A DNA stretch of 64,000 nucleotides, from positions 372,001 through 436,000 of the forward strand of contig NZ_NIDE01000003.1 of the NCBI RefSeq assembly GCF_002197845.1. Reading direction: 5' to 3'. A program made the translations under genes and the position numbers. This stretch comes from Fimbriiglobus ruber. Its GTDB lineage: Bacteria; Planctomycetota; Planctomycetia; Gemmatales; Gemmataceae. Below the pieces are notes generated by a model. It was not told the DNA's origin. It was given only the letters and a program-made list of their open reading frames with translations, and did no database searches. Below, in pieces: positions 32,790 through 42,601 of this stretch (positions within the stretch are counted from its first letter, which is position 1; each line of letters starts with the position of its first letter).

Positions 32790-34271
32790 ATGCCGCGTTA
32801 CGTCGCCGCGCTTCTTGCACTCGCTCTATTTCCATTCGCCGCAATAGCCGCGCCGGGGATAAGGTTCGAGGTCCGGCTCGCACCGGGCAACGTCCCGAAC
32901 CCGCTCGCGTCCGGCCGGATGCTGGTCGCGATTGCCCCGGCGGACGGGCAACCGGGTTTCACCGAGACCGATCCGCCGCTCTTACCCCTGCTCGGGGCCG
33001 ACGCGACCAACATGACGGCCGACACCGTCGTCGGCCTCGACGCCAAATCCGCGACTTTTCCCCACGTCTCACTCGATGACCTGCCGATAGGCGAGTATGC
33101 GGTCCAGGCCATCTTCGCGTTCAACCGGGACATCAACCTGCCAGGCGCGCCCGGCAACCGGTATTGCGTGCCGGTCAAGGTGAAGCTCGACGCGAAAGCC
33201 GGCACCGTTGTTCGCCTCACCCTCGACAAAATGTACGACGGCAAGCCGCCCGACGACACGAAAACCCACAAGTATCTGTCGGTGCCCTCGAAGCTCCTGT
33301 CCGCCTTCCACGGCCGGCCGATGGTCTACCGGGCGGCCGTCGTGCTTCCGCCAGACTTCGAGACCGCCCCAGCGAAGAAGTACGCCCTGCTCGTCCGCAT
33401 CGGCGGCTTCGGTACGCGCTACACCTCGGCCGCGTCGATCGAGCCGGACGCCCGGTTCGTGCAAGTGTTGCTCGACGGAGCCGGCCCCTACGGCGACCCC
33501 TACCAGGTCAATTCCGCGAACAACGGCCCCTACGGGGACGCTCTGACGCGCGAGGTGCTGCCGCTCATCGAGGCCCAGTACCGCTGCCTAGGTACGCCGA
33601 AGTCGCGGTTCACGTCCGGGGCCAGCACGGGTGGGTGGGTCTCATTCGCCCTGCAAGTCTTTTACCCGGACTACTTCAACGGCTGCTGGTCGCAGTGTCC
33701 GGACGGCGTGGACTTCCGCGCGTTCGAGTTAATCAACATCTACAAGGACGACAACGCCTACGTGAACCGATTCGGCGCCGAGCGGCCGAGCAAGCGGACG
33801 CACGAAGGGGAAACGGTGTTCACCCTCCGCCACGAGTGCCAGATCGAAAACGTCCTGGGCCGCGGCGGGCGGTGGGAACTCTCGGGCCGCGACTGGTGCT
33901 GCTGGAACGCGACCTACGGACCCCGCGGCCCGGACGGGTTGCCGGTCCCGCTGTGGGACGGCAAGACGGGCAAGATCAATAAGGCGATCCCGCCGTTCTG
34001 GGAGAAATACGACCTGCGGCTGGTGCTGGAGCAGAACTGGAAAACGCTCGGCCCGAAGGTGGCGAGCGGCAAGATCCACGTCTGGGTCGGCGAATCGGAC
34101 GACTACTTCCTGAACAACGCCGTTCACCTTCTCAAGGAGTCGATGGAGAAGCAGAAGGAGCCGCCGTTCGACGGCCAAATCCTGATCGAGTTGCGAAAGG
34201 GCCACGAGTCCGGCGGCTGGACCGACAAGCAGATGCGCGACGACATGGCAGTGCGGGCTGGCGTCAAGTAA
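32790..34271 (+). CDS. Secreted putative esterase
   Basis: A 493-residue protein with a signal peptide (MPRYVAALLALALFPFAAIAAPG). The N-terminal ~165 residues are beta-rich. The rest looks like an esterase D/feruloyl-esterase type alpha/beta hydrolase: YALLVRIGGFG, GPYGDPYQVNSANNGPYGDAL, then FTSGASTGGWVSFALQVFYPDYF with a G-x-S-x-G nucleophile elbow, and late IHVWVGESDDY and LRKGHESGGWT that could give the acid and histidine. The substrate is unknown; carbohydrate-ester cleavage is plausible given neighbouring glycan-related genes. It runs divergently from the dapA cassette region. Confidence 0.75.
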   Translation: MPRYVAALLALALFPFAAIAAPGIRFEVRLAPGNVPNPLASGRMLVAIAPADGQPGFTETDPPLLPLLGADATNMTADTVVGLDAKSATFPHVSLDDLPIGEYAVQAIFAFNRDINLPGAPGNRYCVPVKVKLDAKAGTVVRLTLDKMYDGKPPDDTKTHKYLSVPSKLLSAFHGRPMVYRAAVVLPPDFETAPAKKYALLVRIGGFGTRYTSAASIEPDARFVQVLLDGAGPYGDPYQVNSANNGPYGDALTREVLPLIEAQYRCLGTPKSRFTSGASTGGWVSFALQVFYPDYFNGCWSQCPDGVDFRAFELINIYKDDNAYVNRFGAERPSKRTHEGETVFTLRHECQIENVLGRGGRWELSGRDWCCWNATYGPRGPDGLPVPLWDGKTGKINKAIPPFWEKYDLRLVLEQNWKTLGPKVASGKIHVWVGESDDYFLNNAVHLLKESMEKQKEPPFDGQILIELRKGHESGGWTDKQMRDDMAVRAGVK

Positions 34272-34405
34272 GGCTCGCCGCCAGGGAGGTAGGCGCGTAG
34301 GACTGAAGGGGACGCCGGCCGATTCGTGCCGGCGTGGGGCCGCCCTCCGCTTAGTAGATCGTGTTTCCGTACCGGTGCCGCACCCGCTTCGTGGAGTATC
34401 CGACC

Positions 34406-36037
34406 ATGTCGAGTCACCACCCGCTTACCCAACGCCCGGCCTGGCTCGCCCTTCGCGACCACCACGCTGCCATCCGCGACCTTCACCTCCGCGACCTCTT
34501 CAAAACCGACCCGGCCCGCGGCGAGCGGATGACCGCCACGGCGGTCGGCGTGTTCCTCGACTACTCGAAGAACCGCGTTACGGACGAAACGCTCAAGCTG
34601 CTCCTCGGCCTCGCGGACGAGTGCGGCCTGCGCGACCGGATCGACGCCATGTTCCGCGGCGACAAGATCAACGTCACGGAAAAGCGGGCCGTCCTCCACA
34701 CCGCCCTGCGGGCGCCCCGCGGGACGAAAATCCTCGTCGACGGCCAGGACGTGGTATCGGACGTCCACGGCGTCCTCGACAAGATGGCCGCGTTCGCCGA
34801 CCGCGTCCGCTCGGGCGAATGGACCGGGCACACGGGCAAGCGAATCCGGACGGTCATCAACATCGGCATCGGCGGTTCCGACCTCGGCCCCGTCATGGCC
34901 TACGAAGCCCTGAAGCACTACTCTGACCGCGGACTCACCCTGAGATTCGTGTCCAACGTCGACGGCACGGACATCACCGAAGCCACCCGCGACCTCGACC
35001 CGGCCGAGACGCTGTTCATCATTTCGTCGAAGACGTTCACCACCCTGGAGACGATGACCAACGCCCGGACCGCCCGGGATTGGAGCCTGGCCGGACTCAA
35101 GGACGAAAAGGCCGTCGCGAAACATTTCGTCGCCGTGTCCACGAACGCGGAAGAGGTCAAGAAATTCGGCATCGACACGGCGAACATGTTCGGCTTCTGG
35201 GACTGGGTCGGCGGGCGGTACTCGATGGACTCGGCGATCGGCCTCTCGACGATGATCGCCGTCGGCCCGGCCGGGTTCCGCGACATGCTGGCCGGCTTTC
35301 ACGCGATGGATGAACACTTCAAAACGGCCCCGTTCGCCCAGAACTTGCCCGTCCTGCTCGGTCTATTGACCGTCTGGTACACGAACTTCTTCGGGTCCGA
35401 AACGGTCGCCGTCCTCCCTTACGACCAGTACCTCAAGCGCTTCCCGGCCTACCTGCAACAGCTCACGATGGAGAGCAACGGCAAGCGGGTCACGCTGGAC
35501 GGCACCGAAGTCGATTACCAGACCAGCCCGATCTACTGGGGCGAACCGGGAACGAACGGCCAGCACTCGTTCTACCAGCTCATCCACCAGGGCACGAAAC
35601 TCATCCCCTGCGACTTCATCGCGTTCGCCAAGTCGCTGAACCCGTCGGGCCGGCACCACGACCTGCTCATGGCCAATGTGTTCGCCCAGGCGGAAGCGCT
35701 GGCGTTCGGAAAGACGGCGGCCGAGGTGAAAGCCGACGGCAATCCCGACTGGCTGGTCCCCCACCGCACCTTCCCCGGCAACCGCCCGTCCAACACCCTG
35801 CTCCTCGACCACCTGACGCCCGCGGCCCTCGGCAGCCTGATTGCCCTCTACGAACACAGCGTCTTCACCCAGGGAACGATCTGGGGCGTCAACTCGTTCG
35901 ACCAGTGGGGCGTCGAACTTGGCAAGGTTCTGGCCCAGCGCATCGTCCCCGAACTCGAAGCTGCGGGCGACCCGCCCCTGGCGCACGACGCGTCGACCAA
36001 CGCGCTGATCCGCCGGTATCGGAAGATGAAGGGGTAG
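34406..36037 (+). CDS. pgi: Glucose-6-phosphate isomerase
   Basis: A 543-residue enzyme converting glucose-6-phosphate to fructose-6-phosphate in glycolysis/gluconeogenesis. Full-length, with the family signatures: [87 protein letters not shown] (catalytic Glu and His) and [12 protein letters not shown] (catalytic Lys). The start at 34406 ([13 protein letters not shown]) has GGAG upstream. It appears monocistronic, and a large palindromic repeat follows. Confidence 0.96.
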   Translation: MSSHHPLTQRPAWLALRDHHAAIRDLHLRDLFKTDPARGERMTATAVGVFLDYSKNRVTDETLKLLLGLADECGLRDRIDAMFRGDKINVTEKRAVLHTALRAPRGTKILVDGQDVVSDVHGVLDKMAAFADRVRSGEWTGHTGKRIRTVINIGIGGSDLGPVMAYEALKHYSDRGLTLRFVSNVDGTDITEATRDLDPAETLFIISSKTFTTLETMTNARTARDWSLAGLKDEKAVAKHFVAVSTNAEEVKKFGIDTANMFGFWDWVGGRYSMDSAIGLSTMIAVGPAGFRDMLAGFHAMDEHFKTAPFAQNLPVLLGLLTVWYTNFFGSETVAVLPYDQYLKRFPAYLQQLTMESNGKRVTLDGTEVDYQTSPIYWGEPGTNGQHSFYQLIHQGTKLIPCDFIAFAKSLNPSGRHHDLLMANVFAQAEALAFGKTAAEVKADGNPDWLVPHRTFPGNRPSNTLLLDHLTPAALGSLIALYEHSVFTQGTIWGVNSFDQWGVELGKVLAQRIVPELEAAGDPPLAHDASTNALIRRYRKMKG

Positions 36038-36074
36038 GGCGTTGCCTGCGATACTGGGAGGGAGGTGTCAGGCC

Positions 36075-36217
36075 GGTGTCCCGGGCTCCCGCCCGGGTCT
36101 ACGTTAGGCCGCCCCGGAGGGGCGGAAGACGTGGTGATATGAGTCATACCTGATGGAGATGGTTTCCGCCCCTCCGGGGCGGCCTAACGTAGACCCGGGC
36201 GGGAGCCCGGGGACACC
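36075..36217. repeat. REP-like palindromic element with ~53-base arms
   Basis: Arms at 36075-36127 and 36164-36217 are reverse complements except for one extra G in the right arm, with a 36-base loop. Each arm itself contains smaller palindromes (cccgggctcccgcccggg; ccgccccggaggggcgg). A further 13-base inverted repeat (36056-36068 with 36213-36225) extends the structure. A related segment (gcccgggtctacgttcgggcg) occurs near 41333. It looks like a dispersed intergenic repeat or MITE. Confidence 0.8.
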
Positions 36218-36323
36218 TCCCTCCCACGCCGGGAATACCTGCCCATACCTTCCACCCAACCCCGTTTCTCCGCGATCCAGTTCCAACTCCACCCGCCCCC
36301 TCATACCTCCCGAGGGCATTTCG

Positions 36324-38627
36324 ATGAAGCGTCTTTCCCATGTGATCTGTTGGATCGGCCTATCCCTCACCGCACTGACCCCTCCCGCCTCCGCCCAGCC
36401 TCCCGCCCCCGACATCTGGGCCGCCGCCGTACTCCCGCAGCCGTTCGACAAGACACCTTTCCGCCCCATCAAAGTACCGGCCTGGGTGCAGGACACGGTC
36501 GGCTGCGGCTACTGCCTCTCGGTGATGGACGGCAAGGCCCGGGCGGCCGCGGCGGCACACGGCGTCGGGCTCAGCGAGATGGGCTTCGTCGACCCGTTTT
36601 ACGCCTATTACGACAGCAAGCTCCTCAAGAAACGAAGCCCACACGTTCCGCCGGACCGGCTGTTGAAGGATGTCGCCGAGTACAAGAAGCTGGGCGTCCG
36701 CATCCTGGGTGTTTACCCGCCCTGTCTTCAGGGCGAAGTGTACGAGACGCACAAGGACTGGCGGCGGATCGCGACCAACACCACCGTCATTCCCCAGATC
36801 GACATGAAGCAGTACCCGCACGGCGGGATGCTCTGCCTGCTCGGGCCTTACGGGGACTTCTTCATCGACGTGTTGGCCGAGATCCTGACGACTTTTCCGG
36901 ACGTGGATGCTTTCAGCTTCGACGGCCTCCATTACGGCGGCGTCTGCTACTGCGAACACTGCCGCAAGAACTACAAGGCCGAAACCGGCGGCGAGATCCC
37001 GGCCCTCGACATGAATGACCCGGCCTTCCGCCGGTACCAGCATTGGGCCGACCGGCGGATGGAAGATCTGGTTCGCCGGATGCAAACGCGGCTCAAGGGG
37101 ATCAAACCCGAGGTCGCCCTGGTGACGTGGACGACGAACGCCGGTCGGTTCGGGCACTTCCTGGACATTCCGCGAAACATGCCCGCGCGGATGAACCTCC
37201 TGCTCGACGCCCCCGACCAGGAATTCTGGCTGGACGAGACCAACCGCGGCACCACCGTCGTGCCGGCCTTCGCCAACGCCTACATCTGGGCGACCACCAA
37301 CCACCGCGTTGCGTTCAGCGAGCCGTACATCCTCAGCCACGGCAACCCTTACGGGAAGGACAGCTTCCCCCCGCACGAAATCGAGCGGCGGATGATGCTG
37401 GCCCTGACCTACGGTGCATCCCCAAGCATCGCCGTCGCCCAGCCAACGCACCTCCAGGCAGACTTGTACAAGTGCATGGACGCCGTGACCGCGCGCAAGC
37501 CGTGGTTGACGCACAAGACGCCGGAGCCGTGGGCGGTCATCGTGATGAGCGACAACACCCGGAACTTTTACGGCCGCTCGTCCGGCAAGGTCGAGGAACG
37601 CTACCTGTCGGCCGTGTTCGGCACCTTCCGGGCGGCCGTCGAGGAACATCTCCCCGTCAACGTAATCGCCGACTGGAACCTGACGGACGCCGACCTCGCG
37701 AAGTACAAGGTGCTGATCCTTCCCAACACCGCCTGCTTGGACGACACCCAAGCCGCCGCGGTCGCGCGGTTCGTGCGCAACGGCGGCGGTCTCGTCGCCA
37801 GTCTGGATACGAGCCTATTCGACGAGTTCGGTACGCCCAGGAAGGGATTTGCTCTCGGAGAGGTATTCGGCATCGAGTACCGCGGCCCGGCCGTCTCGTC
37901 CCAGGGAGCCAAGGAAGATCTCGACGTCAACTTCGCGAAATCGATCGGCCCGGACTACTGGGAGAAGCGGAAAAGTGTGTTCGATTTCCGTCAGGACGCC
38001 GGATCGTTCTTGAACCAGGGGAAGATGAAGACTTACGTGGGGGACCAGCCCGTCACGTTCAAGGGACCGGCCTTACGGGTTGCCGCGGGCACCGGGACCA
38101 AGACCGTGGGAACAATGCGGGCGAAAAGCACGGCCGGAGCGGCCGAATACCCGGCCGTCGTCACCAACACTTACGGCAAAGGGCGCGTCGTCTACCTGGC
38201 GTCCGGGCTCGACGCCGGGTACTACTCGTACTCCTACCCATATCAACGCCTGGTCCTCAAGCACGCGATCGGCTGGGCCGCGGGAGACGCCACGCCGCCG
38301 ATGACGGTCGAGGCCCCGATGTGTGTTCACGCGACACTGATGCGGCAGGTCAAAGACGGCGAACGGCTCGTCGCGCATCTGTTCAGCGACCTCAACACGA
38401 CCGCCCACCACGCGCTGCCCCAGGACGACGTACCGTTGCGCGAGGAAGCCGTGCCGATCCACGACATCGCGATCACCTTCGCCCCGCAGTACCGCTTCAA
38501 ATCCGTCCACCTCGAACCGGGCGGCAAGGCGCTGGAAATGCAAAAGACTGCCACCGGAACCCGCGTCGTCGTGCCCCGGCTCGACGTTCATGCGATGGTG
38601 GTGGGCGAACTCGAAGCTGCCCGGTAA
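36324..38627 (+). CDS. Secreted glycoside-hydrolase-like protein with beta-galactosidase trimerisation-type domain
   Basis: A 767-residue exported protein with a signal peptide (MKRLSHVICWIGLSLTALTPPASAQ). Residues ~40-400 look like a TIM-barrel glycosidase-like domain (LGVRILGVYPP, FPDVDAFSFDGLHYGG, then a CxxC in CYCEHC). Residues ~400-560 resemble the class I amidotransferase-like trimerisation domain of GH42 beta-galactosidases (KYKVLILPNTACLDDTQAAAVARFVRNGGGLVA). The C-terminal ~150 residues are beta-rich. A catalytic pair cannot be assigned with confidence. GAGGG precedes the ATG at 36324. It probably acts on an external polysaccharide. Confidence 0.75.
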   Translation: MKRLSHVICWIGLSLTALTPPASAQPPAPDIWAAAVLPQPFDKTPFRPIKVPAWVQDTVGCGYCLSVMDGKARAAAAAHGVGLSEMGFVDPFYAYYDSKLLKKRSPHVPPDRLLKDVAEYKKLGVRILGVYPPCLQGEVYETHKDWRRIATNTTVIPQIDMKQYPHGGMLCLLGPYGDFFIDVLAEILTTFPDVDAFSFDGLHYGGVCYCEHCRKNYKAETGGEIPALDMNDPAFRRYQHWADRRMEDLVRRMQTRLKGIKPEVALVTWTTNAGRFGHFLDIPRNMPARMNLLLDAPDQEFWLDETNRGTTVVPAFANAYIWATTNHRVAFSEPYILSHGNPYGKDSFPPHEIERRMMLALTYGASPSIAVAQPTHLQADLYKCMDAVTARKPWLTHKTPEPWAVIVMSDNTRNFYGRSSGKVEERYLSAVFGTFRAAVEEHLPVNVIADWNLTDADLAKYKVLILPNTACLDDTQAAAVARFVRNGGGLVASLDTSLFDEFGTPRKGFALGEVFGIEYRGPAVSSQGAKEDLDVNFAKSIGPDYWEKRKSVFDFRQDAGSFLNQGKMKTYVGDQPVTFKGPALRVAAGTGTKTVGTMRAKSTAGAAEYPAVVTNTYGKGRVVYLASGLDAGYYSYSYPYQRLVLKHAIGWAAGDATPPMTVEAPMCVHATLMRQVKDGERLVAHLFSDLNTTAHHALPQDDVPLREEAVPIHDIAITFAPQYRFKSVHLEPGGKALEMQKTATGTRVVVPRLDVHAMVVGELEAAR

Positions 38628-38691
38628 AGAATCCCCGCGCTGTCATCCGTCATGCGAGCGGACGACAGCGCGACTCACCCGACCGAGACTC

Positions 38692-39612
38692 TTACTTTCC
38701 ACCCTTCGCACCGTGTTCCAGCCACGCCCACCGGAACAGGTTACGGGCGTCGGTATACCGCCCGTCCACCGAGGTCGACCCGAGTACGACCAGGATCAGG
38801 CGGTCGTCGCCTCGCTTGGCACTGGCGACGAGGCAATTCCCGGCCGGCGTAGTCGTCCCCGTCTTGACGCCTTCGTACCCTTCGATGTCGAGCAACTTGT
38901 TGGTATTCGTCCAGGTCACTTTCCGCTTTCCGCCGTCCGGTTCGGTCACTTCGCACTCGTGCCGGCGCGTAGAAACGTATTTCCGGAATCGCTCGTCCTT
39001 CATCGCTTCCAAAGTGAGTGCGGCGAGGTCGCATGCGCTCGACACGTTCCCGCTGCTCAGCCCGTTGGGGTCCTTGTAAGCCATTTCCTTGAGGCCGAGC
39101 GACTTGGCCCGCCGATTCAGTTCCGCCACGAACTGCTGTAGGCTGTCTCCTTCTCCGTCCGAAGATCCCTTGAACCGCGGCCCGAAATGCTCGCCCAGCG
39201 CGACGGCCGCGTCGTTGCCGGACGGCAGCAACAGCCCGTACAGCAATTCCTTCACGGGCACCTTCTCGCCGACGAGGAGCTTGGCCGAACTGCCGGTCGT
39301 CTTGGCCGCGCGTTCGGAGTACGTGACGACCTCGTCCAGCACCTTGGGGTCGGCGGCGGCCAGGCGGAGAACGACCCACGCCGTCATGATCTTGGACGTG
39401 CTGGCCATCGGCCGGGCCTCGGCTTCGTTGCCGCCCCGCAGCACCTTGCCAGTCTTCCCGTCCATTACGACCCACGCTTTGGCGGTCACATACGGCGGCC
39501 CGTCGAGCGGGTCGGCGGCGGTTTTTGTCGGGGGTTTCTCGGATTGCGCCGTCACGGTTGTCGGCGTCAGGAATGCCAGAAGTGCCAATGCCGGCAGGAG
39601 TCGGCGGACCAT
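38692..39612 (-). CDS. D-alanyl-D-alanine carboxypeptidase (penicillin-binding protein 5/DacA family)
   Basis: A 306-residue exported serine peptidase. Signal peptide MVRRLLPALALLAFLTPTTVTAQ, then the three active-site motifs: S71-x-x-K74 (STSK), S131-G-N133 and K250-T-G252. Length and motif spacing fit DacA/DacC-type low-molecular-weight PBPs, which trim peptidoglycan stem peptides. No C-terminal amphipathic anchor is obvious. GGAGA lies just before the ATG at 39612. It is convergent with the glycosidase-like gene and divergent from the sialidase gene. Confidence 0.9.
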   Translation of the reverse strand: MVRRLLPALALLAFLTPTTVTAQSEKPPTKTAADPLDGPPYVTAKAWVVMDGKTGKVLRGGNEAEARPMASTSKIMTAWVVLRLAAADPKVLDEVVTYSERAAKTTGSSAKLLVGEKVPVKELLYGLLLPSGNDAAVALGEHFGPRFKGSSDGEGDSLQQFVAELNRRAKSLGLKEMAYKDPNGLSSGNVSSACDLAALTLEAMKDERFRKYVSTRRHECEVTEPDGGKRKVTWTNTNKLLDIEGYEGVKTGTTTPAGNCLVASAKRGDDRLILVVLGSTSVDGRYTDARNLFRWAWLEHGAKGGK

Positions 39613-39917
39613 TTCGTCTCCGAATCGTTGAGAGTGCGAGAGAGGGAATTTCCGGTAGCTTACCGCGGGACAGTGGGGCGGACAGTTACGTTTCGCCCAC
39701 ATCCACACTTTGACACTGATCGAGGTGCGATGCAAAATCGAGTGACTGTGCCGGTCGAAGGGGCAGCGTTCGTTGTCGTGAGCTGCACGACCGGCAGTTA
39801 TGGCCCCGAATTCCTACTTCGCGGTAGCCTCACCATTTCTTCATCCCATCGCCGCGATTACAATCTCCCCGTCGCGTCAGTGCCCGCTTCCCCTCTCCTG
39901 CCAGCGGACTCTCACCT

Positions 39918-40847
39918 ATGTTCATCTTCGACAAACCGCCGACCCCGTCGTGTCACGCGTCGACGCTTTTGGAAGTCGAGCCGGGTAAGTTGTTGGCCGC
40001 GTGGTTCGGCGGTCGCGACGAGGGCGCGAAGGACGTCCAGATCTGGTCCAGCCGGTTTGACGGTGCGGCGTGGTCGACGCCGGAGGTGATCGGGACCGAG
40101 CCGGGTTTCCCGTGCTGGAATCCCGTCCTGTTCCAGACCGCCAAGGGCACGCTCTGGCTCTGGTATAAAGCCGGTCCGTCGCCGATGACCTGGACGGGCT
40201 ATTCGCGCAAATCCCCCGACGGCGGCAAGACGTGGTCCAAGCCCGAGATGCTGCCGGCCGGGTGTTACGGCCCGGTCCGCGCGAAGCCGATCCGCCTCGC
40301 CGACGGCACGATTCTGGCCGGCACTTCCGTGGAGAGCCACCGCTGCTGGACGCCCTACGTCGACCGCTCCACCGACGACGGCGAGACTTGGCTGCGGTCG
40401 AACGCGTTCTCCACCAAGGATGGGCACAACCAGATCCAGCCGACGCTGTTCGAGGGGAAAGACGGCACGATCGTCGTACTAATGCGGTCGAAGAGCCCGC
40501 GCAAGATTTGCCGTTCGGAGTCACGCGACGGCGGCAAGACGTTCACACCCGCGGAGCCGACCGAACTGGCCAACCCGAGCGCGGGCATCGATTGCGTCAA
40601 GACGCGGGCCGACGACGTGTTCCTGATCTACAACCCGACGCCGATGCTCCGCACGCCGATCAGCCTCGCCCGCTCGACCGACGACGGGAAGACGTGGGCC
40701 AAAGTCGTCGACTTGGAGACTGAACTCGGTGAATTCTCGTACCCGGCAATGATCGAGAGCGCCAAGGGCACACTCGAAATCGCGTACACCTGGCACCGCA
40801 AGCACATCAAACACGTCAGCGTCGATCCGACGAAGTACAGAGGTTAG
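39918..40847 (+). CDS. Sialidase-family (BNR repeat) protein
   Basis: A 309-residue six-bladed propeller of the sialidase superfamily. Four Asp boxes (S-x-D-x-G-x-T/W) are visible: SPDGGKTWSK, STDDGETWLR, SRDGGKTFTP and STDDGKTWAK. Other signs are the N-terminal PSCHASTLLEVEPGKLLAAWFGG and GPVRAKPIRLADGTILAGTS. No signal peptide is evident, so it may be cytoplasmic or start further upstream. Many planctomycete members are uncharacterised and need not cleave sialic acid. Confidence 0.85.
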   Translation: MFIFDKPPTPSCHASTLLEVEPGKLLAAWFGGRDEGAKDVQIWSSRFDGAAWSTPEVIGTEPGFPCWNPVLFQTAKGTLWLWYKAGPSPMTWTGYSRKSPDGGKTWSKPEMLPAGCYGPVRAKPIRLADGTILAGTSVESHRCWTPYVDRSTDDGETWLRSNAFSTKDGHNQIQPTLFEGKDGTIVVLMRSKSPRKICRSESRDGGKTFTPAEPTELANPSAGIDCVKTRADDVFLIYNPTPMLRTPISLARSTDDGKTWAKVVDLETELGEFSYPAMIESAKGTLEIAYTWHRKHIKHVSVDPTKYRG

Positions 40848-40867
40848 CACTGATTATCCAAGATTCG

Positions 40868-41215
40868 CTAGCGACGTAAAAGTTGCCGAATCATGCACAC
40901 GCCCAACAAAAACAGAGAGAAATATATCAACAGAACCACGGAAACCAGTAGAATTGCGATGCCAGTGAGTATTCGATCGATATCTTCGGATAGCCCTCCT
41001 GAAGTGTTTCCAAAATCTGCCGATGATCTACCGATCGATATCGAGCCGAAGTTAAAATGGAAAGTCATGCATATATAGACGAGATAAATTGCAAAAAAGA
41101 TCGGGCCGAATACTTTCCAGGCTGCATCCGCGCACGGGCCGCCGACCGGACCGAATTGAGAAGTATCGATGGGTATGTGGACATAGTGTTTCAGTATATC
41201 GATAGGATCGTCCAC
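40868..41215 (-). CDS. Small membrane protein (paralogue 1)
   Basis: About 115 residues with two hydrophobic helices (FFAIYLVYICM and ILTGIAILLVSVVLLIYFSLFLLGVCM). The start is GTG at 41215 with GGAGG upstream. Its N-terminal part (DPIDILKHYV...DTSQFGPVGGPCADAAWKVFGPI) matches that of the next membrane gene. The gene is visibly more AT-rich than its paralogue. Function unknown. Confidence 0.65.
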   Translation of the reverse strand: MDDPIDILKHYVHIPIDTSQFGPVGGPCADAAWKVFGPIFFAIYLVYICMTFHFNFGSISIGRSSADFGNTSGGLSEDIDRILTGIAILLVSVVLLIYFSLFLLGVCMIRQLLRR

Positions 41216-41309
41216 AAAAGACCTCCAAAAACCTGTCTGTTTTGGTTGCTATCGACGACTCGTTCGCGGTCTGGGTGACGTAATCCGATCTGAGCGTGCG
41301 TCGGGCCGT

Positions 41310-41397
41310 CAACCCGGTGACTCCGGATCCTTGCCCGGGTCTACGTTCGGGCGATCCCCCGGCGAAGTACGGGGGTAGCGCCTGCGGCCTGTCGACC
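41310..41397. repeat. REP-like palindromic sequence
   Basis: A GC-rich palindromic segment between two paralogous membrane-protein genes. It contains gcccgggtctacgttcgggcg and a CCCCCGGCGAAGTACGGGGG hairpin, sharing the core cccgggtctacgtt with the large inverted repeat at 36075-36217. Probably a dispersed intergenic repeat. Confidence 0.55.
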
Positions 41398-41742
41398 TCA
41401 CGAACTTGCCCGACCTCGATTTCGCCTCGGACGTTGATCGCTCGCGAGAGCCGCGATCATGAGTGCCGCGATTGCGCCCATCAAAATCACGGCAATGATC
41501 GTCGTCACGACGACCAACACGATTCGAAGGACCATAGCCAACAAGTCAGCCAAACCTTGAGCGGCCCCGGCGAACAAGGCGGTCATTCCCGCGGCGATTT
41601 GGGGGCCCTGAGTGCCACTGACAATGACGAGCCAAACGGTGTAAACAACCGGACCGAGAATGTGCCAGAACGCGACCGCGAACGGCCCGGCGACCGGACC
41701 GAGTTGGGTAAAGTCAATGGGCGGAAGAGCGGGATCGTTCAC
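41398..41742 (-). CDS. Small membrane protein (paralogue 2)
   Basis: About 114 residues starting at GTG 41742 behind GGGAGA. The N-terminal DPALPPIDFTQLGPVAGPFAVAFWHILGPVVYTVWLVI is clearly homologous to paralogue 1 just downstream. A second long hydrophobic stretch (LLAMVLRIVLVVVTTIIAVILMGAIAALMIAAL) and a basic tail (RPRRNRGR) follow. The equal lengths and same order suggest a tandem duplication split by a REP-like element. Function unknown. Confidence 0.68.
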   Translation of the reverse strand: MNDPALPPIDFTQLGPVAGPFAVAFWHILGPVVYTVWLVIVSGTQGPQIAAGMTALFAGAAQGLADLLAMVLRIVLVVVTTIIAVILMGAIAALMIAALASDQRPRRNRGRASS

Positions 41743-41829
41743 GAAGATCTCTCCCGTGGGCCGGAAATCTCGGTATTGGACCGCGGCACACAAGAGAAGA
41801 GCCACGAGCCCCGCGAATATTCCCGCCGA

Positions 41830-42216
41830 TCAGCAACGACGGGGCACGCGACAGGCCGCGTGGCCGAGGATGATGTCGCCGTTGACGGTGGCGGTCGTCG
41901 TTGCTTCCCAGCCACGGGCGAGCCGGGCGTCGAGCAGTTCGTCCGGCGTCGGCCGGTGGTCCCAGACGGCGACCGCCGTCACCACGCCGAATCAGGTGCA
42001 GTCGTAAACGAGCCAGCATCCGGCGGGATACGGAAATAGGAAGTCGTGGCTGTATTCGTCCTGCGCGACGGCGTCCGCCGGGACGATTTGCGGGGTCATG
42101 CCAAGCAGCCAGTCGAAGGCATGCTTCATTGAGGTGTGCGTGCCGACGATCGCGGCCAGCGGGGCGAACAACGCTTCGGATAACGCGGCGCGGTTTTCGA
42201 TCGGGAAGGGGGCCAC
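41830..42216 (-). pseudogene. Hypothetical gene interrupted by an in-frame TGA
   Basis: Reading from GTG 42216 (GAGGAA seven bases upstream), the frame gives PIENRAALSEALFAPLAAIVG...FDWLLGMTPQIVPADAVAQDEYSHDFLFPYPAGCWLVYDCT and meets TGA at 41992-41994. The same frame then continues sensibly for 53 codons (FGVVTAVAVWDHRPTPDELLDARLARGW...ILGHAACRVP) to a TGA at 41830. Composition is coding-like on both sides, so I read it as one ~128-codon gene broken by a nonsense mutation or a sequencing error. The family is not recognised. Confidence 0.55.
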
Positions 42217-42292
42217 GTCGCGTTTCCTCGAATAGCAGACTGTCGAAGACCGCCCCCACTCTCCACAACAGAGAGTGGGGCAGTCTTTCACG

Positions 42293-42601
42293 TCAGACCT
42301 TTCGGCACCCCGGCCCTTCGAGCGGCGGGAGTTTGTCGGTCATGTGCGCGGTGCCGAGTTGAATCAACTCGGCGACTCGCGCCCGGTTGATTTCGATGTA
42401 ATCCTGCCACTGCGGCGGAATGTCCCGATCTAGGAACAGCGCCTCGACCGGACACTCCGGGGCGCACGCGCCGCAGTCGATGCACGGGTCGGGATTGATG
42501 TAGAGTTGCTTTTCGTCCTGGTAGAAACACTCGCAAGGACAGACCACCACGCAGTCGGTGTACTTGCAGTCCGAACACGGTTCGGTGACGACGAACGCCA
42601 T
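42293..42601 (-). CDS. Seven-iron-type ferredoxin (FdxA-like)
   Basis: A 102-residue ferredoxin. The N-terminus [26 protein letters not shown] carries the C-x(2)-C-x(4)-C-x(3)-C cysteines, and [21 protein letters not shown] carries the second CxxCxxC...CP cluster, the spacing of FdxA-type 3Fe-4S/4Fe-4S ferredoxins. The C-terminal extension [18 protein letters not shown] is also typical. AAAGGGG precedes the ATG. It is a possible electron carrier for the KorAB enzyme encoded in this window, by family knowledge only. Confidence 0.92.
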   Translation of the reverse strand: MAFVVTEPCSDCKYTDCVVVCPCECFYQDEKQLYINPDPCIDCGACAPECPVEALFLDRDIPPQWQDYIEINRARVAELIQLGTAHMTDKLPPLEGPGCRKV

